A stretch of 64,000 bases of DNA from Planctomycetaceae bacterium (GTDB lineage: Bacteria; Planctomycetota; Planctomycetia; Pirellulales; Lacipirellulaceae). Below are positions 28,632 through 38,059 of this stretch, in pieces. A program made the translations under genes and the position numbers. The stretch is taken from positions 232,926 to 296,925 of the forward strand of contig PABB01000066.1 in assembly GCA_002702655.1 (NCBI GenBank), in the 5' to 3' direction. Position 1 is the stretch's first letter. Each line of letters starts with the position of its first letter. The notes beneath the pieces are model-generated. The model had not been told where the DNA came from and did no database searches. It worked only from the letters and a program-made list of their open reading frames with translations.

Positions 28632-30158
28632 CTACTGGTGATTGCCGATCTCGTGGGCCTTGAGATACCCCAGCGGGTCCTTGCCGTCGTACGCGACGCC
28701 GTCGATAAAGTCGCTGGCGGGCTCTTTGTAACCGTCGGTGTCCCAAGGCACGTCAGCCTCGGCGAGCAGTCCTTCGTCAACCAGCATCCGTGCTGCTTGT
28801 TTATAGATCTCCGGTTGGTACACCTTCTTCGCCATCTCGTCGTACCACTCGGCAGACTTCGGCTCGGCGATCTGGCCCCAGCGACGCATCTGCGTCAGGA
28901 ACCACACGCCATCGCTGTACCACGGGTAGGTGCAGTGATACTTGAAGAACACGTTGAAGTCGGGCATTGCCCGCTTGTCGGTCTTCTGGAAGTAGAAGAA
29001 GCCCGTCATCGAGTTCTTGATCACGTCGTAGTCGGCGCCCACATAGTCGGGCCGCGACAGGATGCGGGCGGCCTCTTCACGGTTGACCAGCTTGCCTGCG
29101 TCGTCGGTTTCGTCGAGCCACTTGCCCGCGCGGATTAGCGCCTTGATCACCGCGAGGTGCGTCTGCGGGTTCTCGTCGGCCCAGGACTTCGTGACCCCAA
29201 AAACTTTCTCGGGGTTGTTCTTCCAGATGTCGTAGTTGGTCGTGACCGGCACGCCGATGCCCTTGGCCACAGCCTGTTGGTTCCACGGCTCGCCGACGCA
29301 GTAGCCCTGGATGTTGCCGGCCTCGAGCGTGGCGGGCATCATGGGCGGCGGGGTCACCGACAGTTCCACTTCGGCGTCGGTGCGTCCGCCGACGTCGCTC
29401 TTGGTGTACATGCCCGGGTGAATCCCCGCGGCGGCCAGCCAATAACGCAGCTCGTAGTTGTGCGTCGAGACCGGAAACACCATGCCCATCTGCAGCTTCT
29501 CGCCCGCGGCGATCTTCTCGGCGACGATCGGTTTGAGCGATTCAGCGGAAATCGGGTGCGAGGGCGCCGGGTCCTTCAACCGCGGCTCGTTTTGCTGCAT
29601 CTGCTCCCAGATGGCGTTGGACACCGTGATGCCATTGCCGTTCAGGTCCATCGTGAAGGCGGTGATCACGTGCGCCTTGGTGCCGATGCCGATCGTGGCG
29701 GCGATCGGCTGCCCGCTGAGCATGTGGGCGCCGTCCAACTCCCCGGTGATGACGTTATCCAGCAGCGTTTTCCAGTTGGGCTGGGCGATGACCTCCACCT
29801 GCAGGCCCTCTTCGGAGAAGAACCCTTTCTCCTTGGCAATCACGATCGGGGCGCAGTCGGTCAGCTTGATGAAACCAAACTTCAGCGAGTCCTTCTCCAC
29901 GTCCAGCAACTGCTTGGAGGCCGCAGGCGCCGCGTCGTCCGCCTTGTCGGCGGCGGGCGTTTCGCGGGGAGCGTCGGAGTTGGCCGCAACTGACTCCAGG
30001 TCCAGATCGTCCAGATCGAGCTTCGCGTCGCTCGAGCAACCGGCAAGACTTACGACAACCATGCTGGCAATGAGCAGTGCCTGCGAAGTTGCGGAGCGGG
30101 CGCTGGCTACGCCCTGGAGGAGTGATTGCGGGCGCAAATTGAGTACATCGAGAGCCAT
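28632..30158 (-). CDS. nrtA: Nitrate-binding lipoprotein NrtA
   Basis: 508-residue periplasmic substrate-binding lipoprotein of the NrtA/CmpA family. The signal ends in a lipobox SLAGC with Cys41, followed by an acidic linker (about 45-80). The binding-protein core has [37 protein letters not shown] and [10 protein letters not shown], the nitrate-family segments. It captures nitrate (or nitrite/bicarbonate-type anions) and delivers it to NrtB. A GAGGAG site nine bases before the ATG at 30158 supports the start. This is the first gene of a nine-gene operon running to 16471; the promoter should lie in 30159-30562. Confidence 0.93.
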   Translation of the reverse strand: MALDVLNLRPQSLLQGVASARSATSQALLIASMVVVSLAGCSSDAKLDLDDLDLESVAANSDAPRETPAADKADDAAPAASKQLLDVEKDSLKFGFIKLTDCAPIVIAKEKGFFSEEGLQVEVIAQPNWKTLLDNVITGELDGAHMLSGQPIAATIGIGTKAHVITAFTMDLNGNGITVSNAIWEQMQQNEPRLKDPAPSHPISAESLKPIVAEKIAAGEKLQMGMVFPVSTHNYELRYWLAAAGIHPGMYTKSDVGGRTDAEVELSVTPPPMMPATLEAGNIQGYCVGEPWNQQAVAKGIGVPVTTNYDIWKNNPEKVFGVTKSWADENPQTHLAVIKALIRAGKWLDETDDAGKLVNREEAARILSRPDYVGADYDVIKNSMTGFFYFQKTDKRAMPDFNVFFKYHCTYPWYSDGVWFLTQMRRWGQIAEPKSAEWYDEMAKKVYQPEIYKQAARMLVDEGLLAEADVPWDTDGYKEPASDFIDGVAYDGKDPLGYLKAHEIGNHQ

Positions 30159-30562
30159 GGGGAGTGCTCCTCGCGGTCAGAAAGGGGCCGTATGAGGGGG
30201 CAAGAAGGCGGGGGCGGCATCTGCCAAAACAAGCGGCAACGCGGACGCCTGCTCCGCGGCAACCGGGCATCGACTTGCGACGGGGCGTTAAGCAAATCGA
30301 GGGCCAATCCCTCCTCAAGGGGAAATGACAGCGATCAGACAACGCTGCGACCCGTCGGCGCAATGAGAATGGTAAAATCATGACCGTTCGGCCCGTTCGG
30401 GCCAAAGTCGCCTGCCCTCAAACGAGCACCGCTGCCCGCGAATCGGGCAGAACGCGACACGCACCTTTGGAACGTCGGGTGCCAATCCGTCGAACTGTCG
30501 GGGCACTACATCGGCGACTTCGCCCCCTCGATCCCACAAGCCTCGATTCCTGGAGCGTCACA
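30159..30562. other. Divergent promoter region of the nitrate operon
   Basis: About 0.4 kb between nrtA (minus) and the TrmO-like gene (plus). No gene is seen. It must carry the nitrate-operon promoter; I could not identify a convincing NtrC, NtcA or CRP/FNR site by eye. Confidence 0.4.
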
Positions 30563-31120
30563 ATGCCGTCGTCACGTCGGAAATTTCTCACTGGAGCCGC
30601 TTCCGCGGCGGCGGGCGGGAGTCTGGTGCAAGCGTCCGTTGGCCGCGCGGCCGAGGGACTTCAGAAATCGGCAAATTCGGCGGGCGAGCCGCTGCGCGTT
30701 GATCCCATCGGCCGAGTTGAGAAGACGGGAACTTCTGTCTGCATTCGGCTGGCTGAGAAGTATGCTGCCGGCCTGTTGGGACTCGACCAATGGTCGCACG
30801 TCAACGTTCTGTGGTGGTTCGACAAGAATGACGAGCCGGCCAAACGCGCGATTCTGCAAGTGCATCCGCGCGGCAACCCAGCCAACCCGTTGACGGGCGT
30901 TTTCGCGTGCCGCGCGCCGGTCCGTCCCAATCTGATCGCTCTGTCGACTTGTCGGGTCTTGGCGGTCGACGGCAACGTGGTGACCGTCGATCAGATCGAC
31001 GCATTCGACGGCACGCCGGTGCTTGACCTGAAACCGCTGAGCCCGCCTGACCTGGCAGACGGCCCGATCCGAGTGCCCGACTGGGCCGGGGGCGGCCGAC
31101 AACAACCAGCCGATTCCTGA
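30563..31120 (+). CDS. Tat-exported TrmO/TsaA-like protein
   Basis: 185 residues. The protein starts with a twin-arginine signal (SSRRKFLTGAAS, then an Ala/Gly-rich stretch) and continues with a TsaA/TrmO (UPF0066) barrel: VNVLWWFD, HPRGNP, GVFACRAPVRPN and the C-terminal DAFDGTPVLDLKP are the family hallmarks. Cytoplasmic TrmO methylates N6-threonylcarbamoyladenosine-37 in tRNA, which cannot be the job of an exported copy, so this member must act on a different substrate or bind another ligand in the periplasm. GGAG eight bases before ATG 30563 supports the start and hence the signal peptide. It is transcribed away from nrtA. Confidence 0.85.
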   Translation: MPSSRRKFLTGAASAAAGGSLVQASVGRAAEGLQKSANSAGEPLRVDPIGRVEKTGTSVCIRLAEKYAAGLLGLDQWSHVNVLWWFDKNDEPAKRAILQVHPRGNPANPLTGVFACRAPVRPNLIALSTCRVLAVDGNVVTVDQIDAFDGTPVLDLKPLSPPDLADGPIRVPDWAGGGRQQPADS

Positions 31121-31125
31121 CGACG

Positions 31126-32025
31126 TCAGTTCATTCGCCCCCGCGGCCGTCGAGAAAACCACCGCGGATGCGGTGCAGAACGTGGCAGCACAACCGCGCA
31201 GTGCCGTCGCGCGAGCCGAGAAAAAGCGAAAGTCCCGGGGGACCGGGCCTTTCGATGGGGGAAGGCCAGGGGGATATTGCCCATGGAACCGATGGACGTG
31301 AAGAACGCGGCCAAGGGACCGACGAGTGATTGCAGCAGCACCTGCCTGAATGCGGGGTCGCTGTCGCCGCCCGCTCCGACGAACAGCGTGGTGAAAAACG
31401 CAAGTGGCACGAAGGCGCTAATGCCCCCCGCGATTGTGAAACCAAATGTCACGTCGCGCCACACCATGCCCCACTCCGTCAAGTACTGCCTGGCCACGCG
31501 TCGCCAGCCGTCCACGCTCGTGATCCGCTGCTTCCAGTCAGCCCCGTCGCGTTCGTCGTCCTCGTCGTCGACATTGTTCCTGGCGGCTTCCTCCAGCGAC
31601 TTTGGCAACGTGAGTTTCACCACGATCCACATCAGCAGGATCAGCAGCAGTCCGCCCACGTATTCGCCGACGACGAACTGCCAACTAAGAAAAACGGCAA
31701 TGATGATCCCCAGTTCAATCACCAGATTCGTCGACGCCAGCAGGAACGCCAGCGCGGGCGCCAACCCGGCCCCCTTCTTGAACAGCGATTTCGACGTGGA
31801 CAGCGCGGCAAAGCTGCACGAGTTGGAGATGAACCCAAAGAACGTCGCCAAGGCAATACTCTTGCCGCCGGCCTGGCCTATGGCCTGCTTCATGCGCTGG
31901 CGCGTGACAAAGACTTGGACGCAACTGCTGATGACGTAGCCCAGCACGAATGCCCAAAACGCCATCCAAAAGAAGCCGAGAGATATCAGGGCCGCGTCGT
32001 GCCACTTGTCCAAAAAATGCTGCAT
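31126..32025 (-). pseudogene. 3'-truncated permease (PF03773-type)
   Basis: 299 residues from ATG 32025. The first 250 match predicted permeases of the ArsP_1/YraQ type: helices around FFWMAFWAFVLGYVISS, the FGFISNSCSFAALSTSKSLFKKGAG signature with paired Ser/Cys, and a second half that reaches GSMGNIPLA. Intact members then continue into two to three more helices; here the sequence turns at about 31270 into Arg/Pro-rich nonsense in all three frames and stops at 31126, five bases from the TrmO-like gene. The gene has lost its 3' end. A longer in-frame extension upstream of 32025 reads across the YHS gene in the wrong frame and is not coding. Confidence 0.75.
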
Positions 32026-32159
32026 GGGACTTTCGATTCGTTGCTGCTCAGTAAGATGCGAGTGTGGCGGTGTGAGAGTTGAGGATTCTCCGCTGTTGGC
32101 AGGCAATGCCAGGCGGCCGAAGATCTCCCGACGGCCGCCGGCGTTGCCCAATCGGGGCG

Positions 32160-32423
32160 TCACTTGGCCGCCGGCGAAGCGACGCCGTGATCCTTCAGTT
32201 TGGCGAGATACTTCTCGGGGTCGGCCTGCAAGAACTTCGCGCAGCCCGGGCAACACAAGTGGACGATCTTGCCTCCAACGACCGTACGGTAGGGCCCGCC
32301 CATCGCGTCGAGCGGTTCGTCCATCACCGGACAAGTCTTCTGCGCGGCGCCAAACGCTGCATCGGCGGCGGAGGCCTTGGTCACTGAGGGCTTCGCTGCC
32401 GGTGCTTGAGGCAACTTGGCCAA
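32160..32423 (-). CDS. YHS-type metal-binding domain, 5' end lost
   Basis: 87 residues from a TTG. The domain has CPVMDEPLDAMGG, VVGGKIVHLCCPGC and FLQADPEKYLAKL, the YHS/TRASH-like metal-chaperone pattern seen next to copper, mercury and arsenic efflux genes. The frame stays open upstream past the TTG and reads VQRFESTPHEYLAKL, which looks like the end of a preceding YHS repeat, so the true protein was longer and its 5' part is missing. It lies 135 bases before the truncated permease. Either a decayed gene or a reduced single-domain protein; export cannot be judged. Confidence 0.55.
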   Translation of the reverse strand: MAKLPQAPAAKPSVTKASAADAAFGAAQKTCPVMDEPLDAMGGPYRTVVGGKIVHLCCPGCAKFLQADPEKYLAKLKDHGVASPAAK

Positions 32424-32536
32424 ATACTCGTGGGGCGTGCTCTCGAACCGCTGGACCCCGCCGGCAAGAGCAAGCGATTGGGGGCGCCCTGCGAGAGTTC
32501 TTGCGCCTGCTGCAGGGACTCTTCAATTGCAGCGAC

Positions 32537-32941
32537 CGATTCCAGGTCGCCTTGGGCGACTACCGGGCTGCCCGCGACGACACGTATCGACAGATCCGCC
32601 GGCTTGTCGACCAAGCGTACGCCGCCGAGGAGCAGCTACGACTCTGCAGCGATCGGGTTCTGCCGCGAGCGAAGCAGGCTCTGCAACTCGCGACGGCCGA
32701 CTTTCGAGGACGGCTCGTCGACTTTGGCGAGGTGACCGACGGCTTCACGGAAGTGTTGACGGTCGAGCTGCAGGTCGCCCGGGCAGAAGCAACGCTCGCT
32801 GGCACGATCGCGCAACTGAAGCGTGCCGTCGGATGCGAAGTCATGGCGGGAACGGTGCAAGGAGTTGAGCGTCACGAAACACGCATTCGCGAATGCCACC
32901 GCTTCCAACCTACCCACGAGGTTGGTACTCAGATCGCTTGA
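32537..32941 (+). pseudogene. C-terminal fragment of a TolC/OEP-family outer membrane efflux protein
   Basis: From 32537 the plus strand reads as the second repeat of an outer membrane efflux protein: FQVALGDYRAARDDTYRQI, then AAEEQLRLCSDRVLPRAKQALQLA, RGRLVDFGEVTDGF and the terminal IAQLKRAVG. No start codon or N-terminal half is present; the frame further upstream overlaps the YHS remnant and is not coding. It ends at a TGA at 32939-32941. Together with the YHS gene and truncated permease it looks like the residue of a heavy-metal efflux locus. Confidence 0.75.
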
Positions 32942-33185
32942 TTCCCCACGTCATTCAGCAGTCGGCCGATTTCTGGGCATCGGCTGGTGGAAGCCGCAAC
33001 GGTGGCATGTGCCGACGGCCTGGAGGCGCTGTCAAGTCCAGGAGCCTTGAGTCGGCTTCCTCGATGCACATGGCCGTCAGCACGTGGATTGCCCGGCGTA
33101 CGCGCCTGGACCAGCGGCAACCGCCTTTGCCATACTTTTCCTGAAGCGACTCGCATCCACGAAGCATGCAGGTTAAGTTTCGACC

Positions 33186-34292
33186 ATGACCGACAAGGCA
33201 CAATACACGACTGGCGGCTCATTGCTCGTCTCGGCGGCGGCGTTTGTGGTGGTGGTCGCCGGACTGCGTGCGGCTCAAGAAATCGTCGTGCCATTCATTT
33301 TGGCGGCGTTTTTGGCTCTGATCAGCCTCCCCGCATTGAATTGGTTTCAGCGCCGCGGACTACCTGGCTGGGCGGCCGTGCTCGCCATGACGGCCATTGT
33401 GGTGGTGGCTGGATTCTTTCTCGTAGGCGTCGTCGGCGCTTCCGTCAATAAGTTGAGTCAACAGTTGCCTGAGTATCAGCAGCGTCTGACGGCGCTGCAG
33501 ATCAACCTGTCAAATTGGCTGAAGGCGCGCGGCATCGCCCCCGAATTCGGTATGGGGGATGAAATCTTCAATGCCGAACGGGGCATGTCACTCCTTGGCG
33601 GAGTGCTGGGGTCGATTGGCCGCCTCGCCAACAATTTCCTGCTTGTCGTTCTGATCCTTGTCTTTATGCAGCTGGAAGCGGCCGATCTGCCGGCCAAACT
33701 GCGGGCCATCTATCCAGCCGACAGCGACGTCGTGGATCGCCTGGACCGCATCAAGGCGAGCGTCTGGCAATACGCCCGCCTGAAGACGCGAATCAGTTTC
33801 ATCACGGCCGCGTTTGTGGTTGTTTGGCTGTGGCTGCTGGGCGTCGACTTTCCCGTACTGTGGGGATTGCTGGCGTTCTTGTTAAACTTCGTCCCCAATA
33901 TCGGGTCCGTCATTGCAGCCGTGCCAGCGGTCGTCGTGGCGATTCTCCAACCTGCCCACGGCGGAGTTCCGCCGACGATGGCCGAATCGCTCGTCTTGGG
34001 GGGCTGGACCGCATTCGGCTATTTGTTCGTGAATCTGGTGATCGGCAACGTGGTCGAGCCGCGGATGATGGGCAGCGGAGTCGGCATCTCGACGTTGTTT
34101 GTCTTCTTGTCGTTGGTCTTTTGGGGGTGGGTGCTAGGGCCGGTGGGGATGGTGCTGTCCGTTCCATTGACCATGGTCGTCAAGATCGCGTTGGAGAATA
34201 GCGAGGATCTGAAGTGGGTGGCCATCTTGCTGGGCCCAGGCACGCCGCCCGAGCCGCGGCCGGTCGCCGGCGACGAGGCTCCTCGCGGGTGA
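33186..34292 (+). CDS. AI-2E transporter family membrane protein
   Basis: 368 residues with seven to eight hydrophobic helices and the family layout: two pairs of N-terminal helices, a long soluble loop (about 95-150), and a C-terminal bundle with LAFLLNFVPNIGSVIAAVPAV and VVEPRMMGSGVGISTLFVFLSL, the most conserved stretch. Members include the E. coli YdgG/TqsA autoinducer-2 exporter and sodium/proton antiporters; which substrate this one moves cannot be read. ATG 33186 is followed directly by the first helix. It stands alone, with a terminator-like hairpin after it. Confidence 0.88.
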   Translation: MTDKAQYTTGGSLLVSAAAFVVVVAGLRAAQEIVVPFILAAFLALISLPALNWFQRRGLPGWAAVLAMTAIVVVAGFFLVGVVGASVNKLSQQLPEYQQRLTALQINLSNWLKARGIAPEFGMGDEIFNAERGMSLLGGVLGSIGRLANNFLLVVLILVFMQLEAADLPAKLRAIYPADSDVVDRLDRIKASVWQYARLKTRISFITAAFVVVWLWLLGVDFPVLWGLLAFLLNFVPNIGSVIAAVPAVVVAILQPAHGGVPPTMAESLVLGGWTAFGYLFVNLVIGNVVEPRMMGSGVGISTLFVFLSLVFWGWVLGPVGMVLSVPLTMVVKIALENSEDLKWVAILLGPGTPPEPRPVAGDEAPRG

Positions 34293-34307
34293 CATTTCGC
34301 GCCCTGT

Positions 34308-34336
34308 ACCGCCGCTCTGGACAGAGGCGCGGTTTT
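34308..34336 (+). terminator. Terminator-like hairpin after the AI-2E-family gene
   Basis: ACCGC..CTCTG pairs with CAGAG..GCGGT with two internal mismatches, followed directly by TTTT. Position sixteen bases after the stop codon supports a terminator. Confidence 0.55.
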
Positions 34337-34559
34337 GGCCGCTTTCTGGGCCTGAGATCGTTGGCGGACGGGAAACCGCTCCGATCCTTCGAAGGGCCGC
34401 CGCAGAGTCCAGTAGGTTCTTCGTGCAACAAGAATGTTGCCGGACTATGCTGAGGTAAGCTTGAATTCAGCGGGCCCCGGCCAGTCCGCTCGGCTCTGAT
34501 CGGGAAGGACCTCGCAGCCTCATCAACAAGTCTTGCATCTGAACTGAGGGGTCCCTGGC

Positions 34560-36623
34560 ATGTCGCGGTTAGGACTTGCACTTTCTGGCGGCGGGTTCCG
34601 CGCGACGCTGTTCCATCTCGGTATCGTGCGATTCCTGCGCGATGCGGGCGTTCTGCAAGACGTGACCGACATCGCCTCGGTCTCCGGCGGCAGCATCCTC
34701 GCCGCCCATCTCGCCTTGAATTGGGACCGCTACAACGGCGACGACAAGCAGTTCGACGAAGCCGCCGGCGAGATCGTGGACTTCGTTCAGTACGACGTAC
34801 GCAACTACGTCGTCCGGCGGCTGCCGTTGCAGTTTCCGATTCGCCTGCTGGGGAAGCTCGTTCGTCGGCACTTTCCCCGCCTCACTGCGAACGCGTTGCT
34901 CGAGCGATGTTACGAGCGGCAGCTCTTCGGCGACCGCTGCGTGTACGAATTGCCGGAGCAGCCGGCACTGCACATCTTGGCCACGAACGTCAGCAACGGG
35001 TTGCTCACGGTGTTCAATCGCGAAGGTCTGCATATCCAGCAGCGAACCCCGGGCGACGAGTTCGATATGCGCCACGTGCCCGCCAAGATGGCGCGGATCT
35101 CGCGGGCCGTGGGCGCTTCGTCGGCCTTTCCCGGCTTCTTTCCGCCGGTGGCCGTGACCGCGGCTGATCTGGGGGTCCGCGAGGGCGAGTTTCGCACCGA
35201 GTACTTCACCGACGGCGGCGTTTTCGACAATCTGGGCATCCGGGCGTTCTACTGGTTGAAGCACGAAGGCGAACAATTCGACGAGGTCATCGTCAGCGAC
35301 GCCGGGCAGCCGTTCCAGGTGCTCAGCGACAGCGCACTCAGCTTCATCGGCCAATCGGTGCGCGCATCGGACATCCTCTGGGACCGCGTCTGGCAGTTGG
35401 AACGCGATAACTTCGCCACCCAAGACGGCTTGCTCTTTCTGTCGATCACCGACCTGGTGGGCGAAGAAAACAATCCGGCGCTGCATCCGGTGATCCAGCC
35501 CGAAGTTCAATCGATTCGAACCGACTTAGATCACTTTTCCGACGAGGAGATCAACGCCCTGGCGCAGCACGGATACGAGGTCGCCCGCAGCGCCTACCGC
35601 GCCCGGCACGGCGATACGGCGGCCGCTGGCGCCGACCAGCCGCCGTGGGCCCCGGTGCCCGCAAAGCTGCTGCCAGCGACGAGCGCCCCGCCCCCGGAGC
35701 AGGGCATTGCCGCGTCGGAACCGACGGTCGTGTCGCGCAAGCTGCGACGCTCGTCAGCCCGGCGCGTCTGGTCGACGCTGCTGGATTTCCGCGATTGGCC
35801 GACCTACGTCTACATCGCTTTGGCGATCTTCCTGTTCGGCTATCTGCCGTGGAAGGCGTACCAGTTTTACGACCAAGCGCAGGTCCTGGCGGAGGTGAAC
35901 GAGGCGATCGCGCAGGGCGACCCCGACATTCGCCGCGTGTTGGAGCTTGTCGCCGGGGACCCGACGCAGGGCTGGCGGGCTGAGACGATCGAGGAAACGC
36001 CGCAGCGGACTGCGATCGACTACAAGGGCGTCGAGATGCTGACGCATTCCAGGATCATCGACCTGCGACGGTGGAAACCCCAGGAGTCGGACGCCTCGCG
36101 ACGCGGCAGAGTTTATATTTCGGACCGCGTGGAGCTGAAGCTCACGAAAGACTACGCCGGCGATCATCGCGTTACGCTCTTCATTCCGCTCCGCTTCGAC
36201 GATGTGCAATTCAAGCAACCTGCCACGGGCCCGCGGGCGCTCATCCGTCGCGTCGCGGAGCCCATCGAAGACTTTGGGCTGATGAAGACGTTTTACGAAC
36301 TTGAGTACGATCTGACGGCCGTTCCTATCGGCGAGCCGGTCACGCTGGAAATGGAAATGCTCGTGGACGTTCCGGAAGAGAAATCGAACGCTAGCTTCAC
36401 CATGCGGCTCGATACGGACCTCGTGTCCATGTGGATGCTGTTTCCTGAGGATCACCCCTACAGGACGTACAGTCTGTTGAAATACCCGGCGGATCGCGGC
36501 GAACCGCCCGAGATACTGAAGTCGCGTTTCATGATCGATCACCCCTACGGCAATCTCATTGGCTGGTCGGTGGTCAATCCGCAGATCAACAACGTTTACG
36601 AGTGTCGCTGGGAGTATGAGTGA
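34560..36623 (+). CDS. Patatin-like phospholipase with membrane helix and C-terminal domain
   Basis: 687 residues. The patatin domain (about 1-345) starts right at the N-terminus with LALSGGGFRATLFHLG (oxyanion hole), the nucleophile Ser42 in SVSGGS (a Ser replaces the first Gly of GxSxG) and the dyad Asp218 in DGGVFDNLG. It should hydrolyse ester bonds of phospholipids or lysophospholipids on the cytoplasmic face. A Pro-rich linker leads to one membrane helix (about 418-432) and a C-terminal domain of about 240 residues with no family I recognise. The fusion tethers the lipase to the membrane and suggests a two-sided sensor or remodelling role. The DUF389 gene starts 88 bases later. Confidence 0.85.
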   Translation: MSRLGLALSGGGFRATLFHLGIVRFLRDAGVLQDVTDIASVSGGSILAAHLALNWDRYNGDDKQFDEAAGEIVDFVQYDVRNYVVRRLPLQFPIRLLGKLVRRHFPRLTANALLERCYERQLFGDRCVYELPEQPALHILATNVSNGLLTVFNREGLHIQQRTPGDEFDMRHVPAKMARISRAVGASSAFPGFFPPVAVTAADLGVREGEFRTEYFTDGGVFDNLGIRAFYWLKHEGEQFDEVIVSDAGQPFQVLSDSALSFIGQSVRASDILWDRVWQLERDNFATQDGLLFLSITDLVGEENNPALHPVIQPEVQSIRTDLDHFSDEEINALAQHGYEVARSAYRARHGDTAAAGADQPPWAPVPAKLLPATSAPPPEQGIAASEPTVVSRKLRRSSARRVWSTLLDFRDWPTYVYIALAIFLFGYLPWKAYQFYDQAQVLAEVNEAIAQGDPDIRRVLELVAGDPTQGWRAETIEETPQRTAIDYKGVEMLTHSRIIDLRRWKPQESDASRRGRVYISDRVELKLTKDYAGDHRVTLFIPLRFDDVQFKQPATGPRALIRRVAEPIEDFGLMKTFYELEYDLTAVPIGEPVTLEMEMLVDVPEEKSNASFTMRLDTDLVSMWMLFPEDHPYRTYSLLKYPADRGEPPEILKSRFMIDHPYGNLIGWSVVNPQINNVYECRWEYE

Positions 36624-36710
36624 AGAGTGAGGCGCCGCCATGCGCCGGACGGGGTTGTTGCGCTTGTTTCATCGGATTCGAGTGTTTCCTTCGCAGGCGA
36701 GTATGCGTCC

Positions 36711-37772
36711 ATGGATCAGAGTTCGAATCGTCAGGGTTCCCGGTCGCTCCTCGAAGCTTGGCGAGCGCTGCACGAACCTCCCACGCCAGCGGAGGAAGTG
36801 CTCGTTTCCAAAACCGTGGCCGCCCGGCCTTCAGTTGCATTCTTCGTCATGCTCGGCCTGTCGACGGTGATCGCCACCAATGGGCTGATCTCCGACAGCG
36901 CTGCGACCGTCATTGGCGCGATGATCATTGCGCCGTTGATGCAGCCGATTGGAGCGATGGCCTTTGGCCTCGCTACGACCCGCCGCCGCCTGCTCTTGAA
37001 AGCGACCGGGACGATGATCGCGGGCGCCGTGTTGACGGTGGCGATTGCCTACGCGGCCACGCGCGTCGTCGGCGTTAACACCGTCGGGCGCGAAATCATC
37101 GGCCGCACGGCGCCCACCGCGCTGGATCTCGTCGTCGCCATTGCGGCCGGAACGGCCAGTGCGTTCTGCGTGACCCGCCGCAGCCTGGGCGACGCCATCG
37201 CCGGCGTGGCCATCGCCGTCGCCCTGGTGCCCCCGCTGTGCGTCGTCGGCTTGGGGCTGGCCCTGGGGGATACGGCCCTGCCGGAAGTTGGAATGGCGCT
37301 CACTCAGAACGTTGCGACCGGCGCCTTGCTACTCTTTCTCGCCAACTTGGCAGGAATTGTCTTCAGCGGCACTCTCGTATTCGTGCTGGCCGGCTACTCT
37401 CATTGGACCCGCGCATGGCGCGGCATCCTCATCTCATTTGCGATCATCGTCGGGCTCGCCATTCCGCTGATGTTCGCGCTGCAGGACCTGCTGACGCGCC
37501 ACGAGGTCCGCCGCTGCCTCTCAGAATTGCGGCGGGAGCGCCCCGAATTCTACGAGAAGATCGTTATGGAACGGCTGGCCGTCGATCAAGACGGCGACGT
37601 CATTCGCGTTGATGTCGAAGCCATCAGCCCGCGGACCCTCGATTTCGACGTCGAGGAAGAGACGCAGCGGATTCGCGACTTTTTGTCGGCCCGCACGGGG
37701 AAGAAGATCGAGGTGAAAGCGACTATCATTCGTGCCGACGTGGGCGAGTCGGGCGCGTCGCAATCTCCCTGA
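36711..37772 (+). CDS. DUF389 integral membrane protein
   Basis: 353 residues. The N-terminal cytoplasmic part is followed by six hydrophobic helices with GLISDSAATVIGAMIIAPLMQPI and VALVPPLCVVGLG, the diagnostic segments of DUF389 (TIGR00341/00271-like) proteins. A soluble C-terminal domain of about 100 residues (ESLRRERPEFY onward in position 265-353) follows. The function of the family is not established; transport or stress links have been suggested. ATG 36711 is chosen because the conserved sequence starts soon after it. It follows the patatin gene on the same strand and may be cotranscribed. Confidence 0.85.
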   Translation: MDQSSNRQGSRSLLEAWRALHEPPTPAEEVLVSKTVAARPSVAFFVMLGLSTVIATNGLISDSAATVIGAMIIAPLMQPIGAMAFGLATTRRRLLLKATGTMIAGAVLTVAIAYAATRVVGVNTVGREIIGRTAPTALDLVVAIAAGTASAFCVTRRSLGDAIAGVAIAVALVPPLCVVGLGLALGDTALPEVGMALTQNVATGALLLFLANLAGIVFSGTLVFVLAGYSHWTRAWRGILISFAIIVGLAIPLMFALQDLLTRHEVRRCLSELRRERPEFYEKIVMERLAVDQDGDVIRVDVEAISPRTLDFDVEEETQRIRDFLSARTGKKIEVKATIIRADVGESGASQSP

Positions 37773-37899
37773 GCCCCGAACTTCTCGTGTTTTTTAGACC
37801 GGGGGTCGATCCGCCGTCGCGTCGGAACTTTGCGCGCGGATCTCACCGACGCCCCGCGTCCCGCCTGGCAGACCTTGCGGGTTGCGGCGACTTTGGCGT

Positions 37900-37961
37900 C
37901 GGCATAATCGGAACTTTCGGAACCGGCATCAGGTGTTCCAGAAAGGCGACCGATTATGCCG
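37900..37961. promoter_or_regulatory. Long inverted repeat upstream of the porin gene
   Basis: CGGCATAATCGG (37900-37911) and CCGATTATGCCG (37950-37961) are a perfect 12-bp inverted pair around 38 bases that contain a smaller GGAAC/GTTCC hairpin. It lies about 100 bases before the porin start and 130 after the DUF389 stop. It could be a terminator, a structured leader or an operator; there is no U-tract. Confidence 0.5.
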
Positions 37962-38059
37962 GAAGTCGGAGTCGTTCCGGGGCCGCTCGCCGTAGCAGGC
38001 GTATCGATAGTACGGCCGAACTTCCCACCTTCACTCAGACAATGTCCAGGGGCCCTCGC

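Noticed and set aside
31126-32526. A 466-residue frame joining the permease to upstream sequence
   Set aside because: The upstream 167 residues read the YHS gene in the wrong frame and are low-complexity; the permease starts at 32025.
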